Shown here one piece after another: positions 13,322 to 24,300 of a DNA stretch of 64,000 nucleotides; position 1 is the first letter of the stretch; each line of letters opens with the position of its first letter. Made by a program: the position numbers and the translations under genes. The DNA lies in NCBI RefSeq assembly GCF_018139145.2, contig NC_059478.1, positions 31,929,001 through 31,993,000 of the forward strand, in the 5' to 3' direction. The notes beneath the pieces were generated by a model, which saw only the letters and a list, made by a program, of their open reading frames with translations, searched no databases and was not told the DNA's origin. This DNA comes from Gymnogyps californianus. Lineage: Eukaryota > Chordata > Aves > Accipitriformes > Cathartidae.

Positions 13322-15225
13322 GCAGATCTTAGGGAGGCCGAGTTTTTGTGAAAAGGGGGGAAAATTAAAATTGGCCTGATATAAACATATTTACCTTTTA
13401 ATATTATTTCCCCACGGAGCTTCAGATAGGATTAAAAAATCAACACATGAAACCTATGCTCAAGCGTCCTTCTCAAGGTCTCATATGTAAACAAATCTTG
13501 AGATCCCAATTCAGTGTCTCCTAGCTGTGTTTAGGTCTTGAAACCAGCCAAGAACATGACACAACCGGAAGCATCCTGTTAAGAAACATGCAGAGTGTTT
13601 AGAAGTGAGATTTCTGAAGATCTTCATCAAATGCACCAGCATAAAAAAGCCATTAACAGATGTAGCCAAAACCTTTCACACGATTTCACTCCAATTTAAC
13701 TTTCATTTTTTAACAGATGCATTTTGGCTTGTGAGTAAAGTTTACTTTTCAAGTAAGAAGTAGCTGAATTTTCATTTTTATATCTATTTCTAATTTATTT
13801 TTTATTAGATTTTCATCAAAGTGTTCCCATGAGCATGGGGCAAAAAGCAAGCAAAATGTGCAATGCAAAAATAAATTCTCTCCTTCCTTCTTCAAAACAG
13901 TTTTCCTCCTGATCCTTCCACTTATCAAGGGTTAGCTGTTCTGAGAGACTCCCTATTCAACTGATGAAGAAAGCAAAAGGAGCTGGTCGTAAAATATTAA
14001 CTTATTCTTTTTTTTTTTATCTTTGGGAATCAAACAGATTAATTATCAAAATTCTGTGCCTTTCCCTCCATCATGTTATTAGCACAATCCACAGGGAAGA
14101 ACACTCTGCACAGCCCAACACCAGTGATAGTCATGTATACATTTATCAACAGCCAACTCTATTTTCATCTGCTACTGCATGTCAAGTACATAAAAAGCCA
14201 ATCCTTACAGGATGGTTATCTGTGGTCACTGCAGCTCCACTTGCATCTCGAACAGAGCATCCCCCTTCAGGAGAATGGAACTGCGCAGACTGTGGCTCTT
14301 GGATGTCACTTGACAGAAAATACTAACCTGAACAACAGCACGGTAAGGCAGGACTTAATTCCCAAACGTCATCTCTTTCCTTCTGAACTGGGTTTGTTTG
14401 CTATATTTATTGTAGCAATGACTTTTTCATCGTACAAGTAACTGCCCTTGCCAAGCGCACTGCTTTCCCTTAGGCTACGTTAAATCTCTCTAAAAACCAA
14501 ACGATCCTTATCTTAATATAAAGTGTCTGTGAACAGTTGAGAGCAATACAGAAGAGCTTTAAATTGAGAGAGAGGGGTCAATGATGCAATAAGAGCACTT
14601 TGTCCCTAAATATAAAGCAGATCAAAATTCGGTTTTGATCAAAAGCACAAGCTATTCGCGCCTGGCCACGGAAGGCTCCCCTGGCCCCCACCCAGCAAAG
14701 CCCTTAAGTGCGCGATTAGCTCTTAGCCTACGATTCCCGCGTGCAATGGGGCTGCCAAAAGCACAAGTCAAGGGTCAAGCCCTCCATGCCTAACACTCAT
14801 CTGTCACACCCCTACCAGCCAGTTTGGCACAGTAGGTCATAAATACCAGCCCTTGCTCAGAAAAAAGATAGCAGTGGCACAGCGGGGCTCTTCTGCAAGT
14901 CATGATGCCCAACACGTCCCCTGGCCAGACGGCAGCCTGCCTAACCAGACCATCCCTGCCTCTACCTCCACCTTTTAACTGCTAAGAGTTCAGTTAGAGG
15001 CAAACAAAACCCAGGACCCCTCTTGCTGCCAAGTTGTTCATCTTTCCTAACCTTTTTCGCAGTGTCCAGAACAAAACCACTGCACTCTGACCCCCTGCAA
15101 GGCTGGTCCTGCCTGTCATCGTTGGATTGATTTGTAGCGCAGAGCCTGTCTCACTGTCTCACTCGTCCTATTTTCTTGGTCACAGTTGGTCAGACACATC
15201 TACTGGCTGTTGTCCACTGCCATAA

Positions 15226-15240
15226 TTTTTTTTTTTTTTT
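15226..15240. repeat. T15 homopolymer
   Basis: Fifteen consecutive T in unique sequence. Confidence 0.8.
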
Positions 15241-15779
15241 AATAACTCCCGATAAGCTCTCAGAAAAACCTGATTATGATCTGTTGTCTCCTTATTGAAA
15301 AATACTGTATTAAAGTTAAATAAATAAAAATTAAGCAGTAGCTGCACAGGGAAGACGTGATGTGCACCCACAACTATTGCCTCATTATCGCTGCTATCGA
15401 GGCCAGTGTCATATCCTGAGAGGAGAGAAACTGCAACCACTAGCAAGTGTCTTAGCACACTATAAGCAGCAAATAGACTCAAGATGTGAGAACAAAAGAG
15501 ACTACACTCAGTGGCATTAGTTCACTTACAGCAACCATTTTTATTTCCAGTCTTTTAGACTATGCAACTGTTGATCAGGATGGATTCTAACAAGAGAGCA
15601 ACTGCCATTAGAAATGGAAACAAACCGTGTGGGATTTCGTGCCTACTTGGACACCGCAGGTTAAATCTTTCCCAGCAAAAGTGAATTTTTTGGTGTTCAA
15701 ATTCCATTTCATGGCACTCCTTTAAGACTGGAAGAAAGAAAAAATCATACTGACATTTAACTCGCACCCTGGAGCCAGC

Positions 15780-16330
15780 TAATCAGACATAGCAGGCAAG
15801 CAGAGCAGCGTTAGGAAAAACATGGGGGAAGGGGGGGAAGAGCAATATCAACTGGAAGTACTGCAGCTGGAAACCCAGGTGGAAATGGGCTGACACAGAG
15901 TGCAGGGAGGCTCAGGGACAACAGTGATGTGCAGAGGAGGGAGACAGTAAGGGAGTAAGCAACAAAGGGATATAGTCAGAGCACAGGCCAGCACGAGGAA
16001 AAGAAGAAAACTGAAGCACAAAAGGAAAGAAATTTTGCTTCATGGGGTAGGAAGCATTGCTGCATGAGAGCAGAGCAAAGGGAAAGCAACAAGCAGACTG
16101 GGAATGCTGGAAGCATCACTGGATCGCTGGAAGTATCACAGAAAGAAAGAGCAAAAGGGGTTCAGGATTTGCAAAAAGCATCCAAAAGAAGGAAGAGGGG
16201 AAATAAAGGGGGGGGGGAGGGGGAGAACAGACAGAACAGGCCCTAAGAAAGACGGGGGGCTGTCCCAGGGACCTGACTTACAGAGGAGCACTGGACCATC
16301 AGGCAAGAAACCCAGAGGAGAATTATAAAA
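15780..16330. repeat. Strand-asymmetric purine-rich block with G runs
   Basis: Over roughly 550 bp the plus strand is strongly purine-biased. Hand counts of three 60-base rows give 45/60 purines at 15901-15960, 45/60 at 15961-16020 and 48/60 at 16141-16200. It includes G-run clusters near 15824-15838 and a G10-A-G5 run at 16208-16223. No known repeat family was recognised, and the open frames through it are what stop-poor purine-rich sequence yields. Confidence 0.6.
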
Positions 16331-17284
16331 TGCCAGAGAACCTTAATTCTTTCAACTATAGTGGTAACCAACAGCAATATGCATTATATGGTACCCACTA
16401 CATATTTTCAAAGTGGTGTGTGAATACTTATCAGAGTGCATTGCGGAAAACATCATCATAAGCACTCATGTGATGGGATAAATGCATTTCCTGTAAAAAT
16501 GCTTTGAATTTTTTTCCTCAACAGTTTCCTCTCAAATAAAATGAGGCCTTTTAGATACTCATGTTTCAGAACATGGGGGGCTTTTGTTTGTTTCTCCAAG
16601 TAATTTTAAATAACATAGCAACACCTCCAAATATTTCTTAAAGTGCTTTCCTTATTTCAGTCCGGGTGTAAAATTAACTCTGAAATAATAATAGCTTAAA
16701 TGAAATGCATTAGTGTCACTTTGCGTTTGAAAGCATTTAGTAACAATAATACTATAAGACTCGAGAATCTCATGGTGCTTTATAACTACACTGTAACTAC
16801 ATATTGCAAATATATTCATCTTTATGTGAGTTGATATGTTCTAATAAGTTCTTCCTGAAAACCACCTGAGCTACCTGACAACATTGGTAGCTTTTTTTCA
16901 AGGAGGAGGAACGGATCTTTTAACAATTGGTTTTGTTCCTCTTCACTAGAGGGTTATGGAGTATTACTAGTGCCAAACAATGATCGTATGATGCCAGCAT
17001 CAAAACATAGACAAGAAGATATAGTTCTAATAGAATATTATAAAAATAATATTGTAAAAATCTTTTTCATTTCAGACGGTTCTAAAAATCTAAATCACTA
17101 ACAGCATTCAGGAGATCAGCTCTAAACAACTCTAAAATTTAAATCAACATACAGAAATTTTGCAAAAGCAATGATGACTAGCCCTAAATCTAGAAATTGT
17201 TTCTAATCTTTAGTACATGAGGGTTGGACATTCACAGAGGGTCACATAAAGCTCTGCTAAGAAAGTGGCTCAAGGCCTGAAGTC

Positions 17285-18250
17285 GCCAACTCTTTTCTGA
17301 TAAATGATCTCCGAAATAGCCACCATCAGCAGTAATATCAGAGATGCCAGTGCTCTTACAGAACTAAGTGGCAAGAACATTTGAACAACTGTAGGTGACA
17401 CCGAGCTAAGAAATGTGAGCAGAATCAGCAGAGAAAGTATATATCATCAACAAGTTGGAGACCAGGATACAATATCCGAAAGCTGAAATCTGATACAGTG
17501 CAGCACTTTCTATTTGTTCATTTTATTCTTCCTTCTAAAATGCATGTGGTGAAAGCATGAGGTGATAAAAGGCCAAGTATCTATACTTCAGCAAGTTACA
17601 ATGAATACAAGTAAAAAATACGGTATTATTGGAAAACCAGAAATATCAGAGAAGTATGACAGAACCATGAGATGCTAAGATCAAGGAGCTTTTTCTTTTC
17701 CTATTGCACTAGAAAGACATCGGCTATCTCAATAGCTATCCCATTCTGAGTGCCACTCCTTAAAATATAGGGAAAAGTCAATAAGGAAGAAGAAAAAAAA
17801 GCCCCCAAAACAACACAAATAACTAAGTGATTTCAGAAGCATGGTCAACAAGAAAAGAACTAAGATTTCTTTTTTTCTTCTTTTCCTGCAAAGCAAAGCC
17901 AAGCCGAGATTAAGTTAAAGAGGTGCTAAGTATCATCCAAAAGTGTCCAACAAGGCAGTAACAGAAGAGGACATTCATCAGTTCTTCTCCGTACAACTGA
18001 CAGGAGGACAAGCAGCAGAAAGAATTAGGTATTAGAAAAATGAAAGTCTTGTTAACAGTAATAGTGGTGAAGACTCAGAACAGGCTGTCTAGGGAAGATG
18101 AGAAATCAATATTCAAGGTTTAAAAAGAGGTTAGACAGACTGTCAGCTTCTGGAGGTGAGACAGATACACTTGATCTCGCCTAAGAGCCTGGCAACATAC
18201 TGAGTTACCTCCCAAGGTCTCTTCCACATCAGCATTTCTGGGATTTTTTT
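17285..18250 (+). mobile_element. Decayed 5'-truncated CR1 LINE fragment (plus orientation)
   Basis: Several blocks follow the CR1 3' half in order. The first is a CTGATAAATGATCT block (about 17298), matching the reverse-transcriptase segment just upstream of the catalytic box. Next are GTGACACCGAGCTAAG (17394-17409), matching the DNA right after the catalytic Asp-Asp codons, a GGCCAAGT block near 17572, and an ATGAGATGCTAAGATCAAGGAG block near 17668. Then come ATTAGGTATTAG and GTGGTGAAGACTCAGAACAGGCTG-like sequence (about 18024-18090) and the 3' tail region CCAAGGTCTCTTCC (18211-18224). The order and orientation of so many blocks make chance unlikely. Insertions and deletions break any reading frame, so no protein can be made. 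The 5' limit is uncertain. Confidence 0.7.
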
Positions 18251-20933
18251 AATGCTTCAAGTAATTTGTCTCAATTATGGGATGGTTTCATATATGAAAG
18301 AACATATCCGATATTAGTGTTGGCACATGTTAAATGATTCTCCCCCCCATCTTGTTTGGTTTGTTTTTTTTTTTTTTTAAATGGAAGACACTAAATTCAG
18401 TGAGAAATGAAATGTTTGTTATTCTTTCCCCTCCCTTTTGCTTTGTTTTTCTTTCTTGTCTAAGGGCTCAATGCTCTGGGTGTTTGTATCCCTCGGTTTA
18501 TATTTCCTCAAAGAATTTTAAGAATAACAACATATTTTATGATTCTGCTCTAAGGTCACTACACAACTCATCTTTCTTGTTAATCATAAGGTGACGTTTT
18601 GATCTTGTCCCTCCTTTATTTAAGTACATAAGGTGCCCTAAGGTATGCGCTAATTGATACTGTGCATCTGTTTGCTCCAGCGAGCAGAGGAAACGTATCC
18701 ACTTGCACTGTGAGTCCCTTGTTCTCTTTTACTCACTGGCATCTCTCTCTGACTTTCAGAAATCAATCCAGTAGGGCAGTCCCCAACCACACAACTGCTT
18801 TCTGAAGTACCTTCTACTGCAGGAGACATATCCTCCCGACTACTAAAAAAAGGGGACACTTGACAATAGTGTTCTCCCACAAGATAAAATCCTGTCCTTT
18901 ATTTGTAGGCTGGGGAGCAATTTTTGCATTACTGAAGGATTTTGCATTGCAAAACAAATTAGAGTATCAGCATTTGCTAAACAAATATTGACTTTGGGAC
19001 CTGCAAGCAGAAGAAACACACAACATCCTTTCTGTTGCAAATATCAGCAGGTCTTAGCCCTAACAACAGCTGAGCAGAAGATTTCTGATAAAAAGAGGTT
19101 TTGGACAAACGACAGCAGTTTGGTGAGCCTGCAACACTTCACAGGGAGCCAAGGCTTCCAGGTGCTGGGCCCATGGGGAAGCTCTGCAATGCAGGTTGGT
19201 GCAAGGCAATCATCCAGTAACTGCAAGGTGGCCCAGCTTCCACCCTTGCAGCTCATTAGGTGCACAGCAACAAATTTAGGATCCCTGTTTTCCGGTAGGG
19301 AAAAATATAAGAACTGCAAACTCATTTTAAAAAGCAAATATTTTAATTGCATTTTACTCGCAAGTAGGTGCAGAGCCATCTCTCCAGATTCCCCTCGAAC
19401 CAGCAATTTCAACTTCAAACCCGGTGTTGGTTGAAAAGATTGGAGTTTATTGGTGCTTCGGAAAAGGAATGCAAATTCCCATTTGTTTCCGAACCCAGCT
19501 AAACACACACCTTTCAGGCAAGGAACATTACCAGGACCATTTTTGCTGATGGAGGTGTACTGAGGAAAAAAAAGTATATCTACTTTTTCCTAGAACTGCT
19601 TATTCCGCACAGATTAAAATCACTAGGCGACATTTTTAATCAGTATTTCTATACAGCATTGCTAAAATGAGAACATTAGCAAGTTCATTTACATTTGCAA
19701 AGTAAATCAATTTGAACAGTACTTGAGCACTAGCTAGCAAGGATGCATGAAGTTAAAAGATTGTGAAGAACAAAAAGCTCTTGGGCACTGCGTTACCTTC
19801 CCTACGCGCACCTTTCTCCACATCACATTAGAGAACACCAAGGCATATTTCTTTCTATCCCGCTCCTATTAAAACTCAGATTGAAGTCTCTCTTGTGCAG
19901 AGCAAGTACCTTGGTGCATAACGAAAGAGAAGTTTGACTTTGGGATTGCAAAGTCCCACGCTGTGGAGGATGTTCCCTCCTGCCGCTGTCTGGTCTGCCT
20001 GCGGGGATGCGGTGGGGTATTGCCTTCTCCCAGGCCACTGATGTGGCTGTAACTACCTTTGGCGAGAAGCGAGGAAAGATTAAGGCAACTGTTGCATTTC
20101 TTGCACAGCACGATGACAAATCGGATCCCTTGTCCCAGTCAAATAGTTTAATTTTTTCCAAGAAAATTTGATTAGCTGTAAAGCTGACAATTTGTATTCC
20201 AGTCTTGAGTCTTGCCTTGTCTAAAAGAAGTCTGAAGGAAACACTGACAGAGCGTTACCTGTAGCTGCAGCACCACTGGGTACTGCTTTAATAACTTTTT
20301 AATCACCACACAAAAAGTCACATCTTATTTAGAAATAAGTTGGTTAATTAAAAAAGAAAAACCACTCAGAGCTCCCCATTGTTTCTAAAGCTTTGTGAAA
20401 TTAAAAGTACATTTTATTCCAGTTAAAGAACACAAGGATGCAAGACAGGAGCAAGGCTGGATGTGTGACAGTTTAAACTCATTTCACTTTAGATGATCTT
20501 GAGCTTTGAACAGAACACCTGTACCCTCTAGCAATGCTGCATTCTTATCCTTTAAAGAAAGGAAAAGAAACACAGTAGGACAAGATGTAGGAAATCTGCT
20601 ATGTGAGGTTTAATGGCAACCATGTGTACCCTGCATTTCACCCAGATACATATCTTATTTTTAAGCAGATATTCCTAATTAAGCAGAGGAAGTGGTTATC
20701 ACCAAGTGAAAGACTGGCAGAATGGGGTTATCAACACTATCTAACAAAAGTAACCCGAGATATTGATCCAGAATTAGATGGCCATCACAAATTGCAAGAT
20801 CCCAGGACCAATTAGGGGACAGGGAGGAAGGATGCAAGACACCAGGACCACAGCTCTTGCATCTGAATGAGGACTCAGCATGACCCTAATCGACTTTTGC
20901 CTGGGGAGGTGACAGGGTCTGAAATGGGCTATC
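18251..20933. other. Non-coding interval
   Basis: Between the CR1 fragment and the MIR-type SINE. It holds a T/G-only tract ending in T15 (18352-18378). A segment at about 18988-19508 is open for about 150 codons on both strands in overlapping frames without resembling a known protein; see findings. No promoter, exon or RNA gene was recognised. Confidence 0.55.
18352..18378. repeat. T/G-only tract ending in T15
   Basis: Twenty-seven consecutive bases contain only T and G, ending with 15 T. It is the complementary-strand form of the A/C-only tracts elsewhere in the window. Confidence 0.75.
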
Positions 20934-21146
20934 TACTTCTTACACATCCTCCAATATCACAATATCTGAGATCCACTGTGGTGTGCACGTGTATTCTTAT
21001 AGCCCTCCAAGGTAGGGAATCCTACTGCCTCCCTAACCTAAACAATTTACCTGGAGTTATATAGAGTCAATAATGGAAGGGGAATTAAACATGAGTCTCG
21101 TGCATTGCAGGTTAACTTGCTATGCTACTAGGTCATCGTTCTACCC
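20934..21146 (-). mobile_element. Nearly full-length MIR-type (amniote MIR1-like) SINE, minus orientation
   Basis: Read on the plus strand, the segment follows the reverse complement of the amniote MIR1-type SINE from end to end. Blocks in order: CAATATCACAATATCTGAG (the 3' region), CCCTCCAAGGTAGGGAA, TTTACCTGGAGTTATATAGA (the 'gcccaaggtcacacag' block), GGGGAATTAAACATGAGTCTC (the 'gggaattgaacccgggtctc' B-box region) and TTAACTTGCTATGCTACTAG with GGTCATCGTTCTACCC (the tRNA-like head). Length of about 213 bp fits the family. Divergence is high, as expected for an insertion predating birds. The B-box is mutated, so Pol III activity is unlikely. Confidence 0.75.
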
Positions 21147-21240
21147 TGGAGGTGTCATTCCAGGCTATTAAGGTACTGCACAACTGTAGCAGAAGGAAGC
21201 CTAAGAATATACAAAAATTCATAGGTTGTCTGGTAGTCAC

Positions 21241-21254
21241 AAAAAAAAAAAAAA
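21241..21254. repeat. A14 homopolymer
   Basis: Fourteen consecutive A about 95 bp from the SINE. It is not its tail, because the SINE's 3' end is at its other side. Confidence 0.8.
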
Positions 21255-21362
21255 GGTTTAAGATAAGGGAATCCTGAAGTAACTGTGGTTTTGCATGAAG
21301 TATATCAGCTTATGGGGCACAGTGCAGCAAGCTATTCAAAATCTGAGTACTCCTGGCAATTT

Positions 21363-21397
21363 AAAAAACCAAACAAACAAAACCACACACCCCCACA
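21363..21397. repeat. A/C-only tract (35 bp)
   Basis: Thirty-five bases with only A and C, including an AAAC-type repeat followed by CACACACCCCC. One of the recurring strand-pure tracts. Confidence 0.7.
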
Positions 21398-24300
21398 TTG
21401 AAGATACTAGTTCAAAGTAGTACTGACACATCATCACGGTACTGTTAGGGATAAGGCCCTCGGGGACAGCAGCACAGTGCTGTAACAGTGTTCTGTGTTT
21501 CGGAAGGAGATCAGGGATCCTGCACTGGGCTCTGTTTTACAGCACAGACATACCCATAACTCAACCTGCAGTTTCAGTCCACCCATCAAATAAAATAATA
21601 TTTTCCATATCTGCAACCATTTTCTTTTCACAATCTCAGGGTGACACATGGACATTGAAGAGAGGTTGGCAATAAATCTAAAAGGCAGGTAAATATTAGT
21701 GCATTATTTGCAAACGTTAAGACTGAAGTACTGAGGAGTCTCTGGTCAGAAAAAGAATCAAGCCCTTCTGTACTTCAACCCCTCACTTTTATACGTCAAA
21801 GAGTTACAATGCAAATAGGACAATGCCAGAAACCAGGCTCTGAAGCTCAGCTAAACGCTCCTTGAAAACTTAAAAAGAAAAGCTCGCCAATCTTACGTTG
21901 TTTCTGTTAAGCAATGCACGCTGTGGTGCTGGCTCACGGGTGAAACAAATTGCTGCTGTAAGTCTGTTAAAAGGGAAAAAAAAGGCTACCATATGGTGCT
22001 GACTGCAGTATCTCTTAGCAGGTGAAATGCATCCAAAACAGTAGCTACCATACTTAATTATTGTGACAAATTCAGTGATTCAAGGTGGGATTTTTTTTGT
22101 TTGGGTTTTTTTTGTTATTTTTCAATAAGCTAATGTGCTATCCCCACCCAGAAAAAGTAACATTGTGGGTAAGAGACAAGAGGAGGAGAGCGGAAACCAC
22201 ACACTCACATGCAGATACTCGTGTCACCCAGAAATGGGAAGGGGTTCAATCACTGAGTTTGTGAAACTTAAGACAACGCAGGTCTTGGCACACCAAACGA
22301 AAAGGATGCACTAAGTAGCAGAGAGTTTCTCACACAACTCCCTTGACTTGCCTTCCTATGTAACCTGACCATCTACTGAAGTAATACCAGTGCTAAAACC
22401 ACATACAATACACCTTCGCTGATGAAGATGATGAAGCCAGACAGTGCCTGTCCAGATCACCTGAGAACCTGCTTACACCCAATGTGGACATTATAAAAAA
22501 GCTTTGTTGAATCTCATTTCCTCCTTCTGATGCACGCTGTCATGTCCCAATGCACCGGAATGGCTGAAGAGATCTCAGATGTCACGACAAAAGACACAGT
22601 GGGGCTGCTGCCCTCCCTGCACGAGGGTTTGGCTTCCCGTGTGGCAGGCTGCACGGGATTTACTGAGCGCCGCCAGGCAGATAGACCAGCATCTGCAAAC
22701 ACGATTTTCAAAATGTCACTGGAAACAGAAAAGGTTTCCCAGCCCTGGCAGTTCCCAGCACTCACATATGCTTTTTTCCTCCCTACATTATCTCAGCTGA
22801 GTAGTCAATGCAGCTTGATGAAGTTAATCAGCAATTAGATATTTCAATAGCATTTACAGTAAGATGGTCTCAGGTTTATTATATCCCAGATTATGCAAGA
22901 TACACATGCACAGTATCTGTCTTTTGATGTGAAAGCATGCCAAAGCCTCAAAAAAATTGCTTGAATAGCTTCAGTGTGGTTGTCTGATCTCAAGGTCCAT
23001 GATGTCTGGTATGCTCAAAGGAATACCTGGGCAGCAGCTTTAGCCAGATGTGATTTCAACCATGTGTAAATGAAATTGTTGCTTTTGCATTTCAGCATCC
23101 TGCCTTTAAGACTAAACCAGACAAACAGCGCAGCCAAACCCAAGACTTTCTGAACTCAAAACCAGGACTGAGGGTCAAAGCTTTTCTGCAAGCTTCCGTA
23201 GGGATACTGTTGCTAGGGAAACACGGTCCCCATAGCTAGCAAGCTACCACATCCATCTCTTTCCATTTTGAAGACTCATCTGCTCTGGATGTTCTGAATT
23301 AGTCAAGAGATAGAGGGAATCCAAAGAGCACCTTAAATACAAACAAGCATACAGACCAAGTGGCATATACATCAATTAGCCCCACACATAGATGAGGCAC
23401 ATTTCCAAGTTATGTGCCATTTAGTGTAAAATTTCTGGGGATACTGCTGGGATCCTCCACAGCCGCACCGCTCTTCTCCTACTCCTCTCGCTGCATTTCA
23501 ACATCACACTGTCCACGTGTGTCATACATTTACAAGAATCAGATTAAGTTACTCCAACAATCTGACTTGTTCCCTTCATAACCTATGTTATTAAGAGTCA
23601 AAGACATAATTTTGTTCAACAGGAGAGGTCCATGAATAGTTTCCCCAGTTCCTCATGCCCTGAATCATAGCTGTCTCGGCAGTATACCCACAAAATATTA
23701 ACCTCATTCAAGCAACGAGAAATGCCCCTCTCCAATTCAAATAATTGAAAAGTCCCTGTGAAAGACCCAGAGATTTGATTCACTGTTTTTTCCCCAGGAT
23801 AAACACTTCAGGTGAACTCAGCTAATTATATTCATCACGAGCTGAGCTCCTGAGGTTCCCACAACCCAACAGATTAGTTGCCTTGATCATTTCACACCTA
23901 CAAGTTATAATTATTTTTTTTTTAAACTCCTAAATCCAAACTCTTTAACATCTTGCAAAGGGGATACACACACGCCCCCATATATACACACAAATTTGAA
24001 GCAGTGATTAAGTAATTTCCTTTCCCTTCTAAAAGCCCCAATTTAAAATAAAACTTTCCTAGCAGAAGCAGCTAAGAACTTGCCTAAGTTCAAAACCAGA
24101 GCTTGTATAATTTTATTTCATTATAAAAAAGTTCTTCAATTATCAGGGGTTGGGTTTTTTTCTTCCCTTCATAAGATCCTACAAATCTTAAGGGAAAAAG
24201 CCTTTTTGTGGTCCTTCCACGCTCTCACTAATTTGCTCAAAAAGCCTACAGTAATTTCCCTCAATAGCTTCCAAAATGAATCCCATAAAACAGCCTCTCT

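Larger units (their letters stand above)
8750..17284. other. Non-coding interval
   Basis: No coding exon or RNA gene was recognised. Frames up to about 122 codons occur (for example 14073-14441) without family resemblance. Notable content listed separately: the perfect inverted repeat at 13296-13321, homopolymers and the purine-rich block at 15780-16330. An AATAAA hexamer near 12958 follows an ORF-bearing stretch, but nothing else marks a 3' end there. A small CpG-bearing patch lies near 14650-14760 and is far too weak to call an island. Confidence 0.55.

Noticed and set aside
13964..14441. Two overlapping plus-strand frames of about 120 codons
   Set aside because: They occupy the same bases in different frames, lack splice or promoter context, and resemble no protein family.
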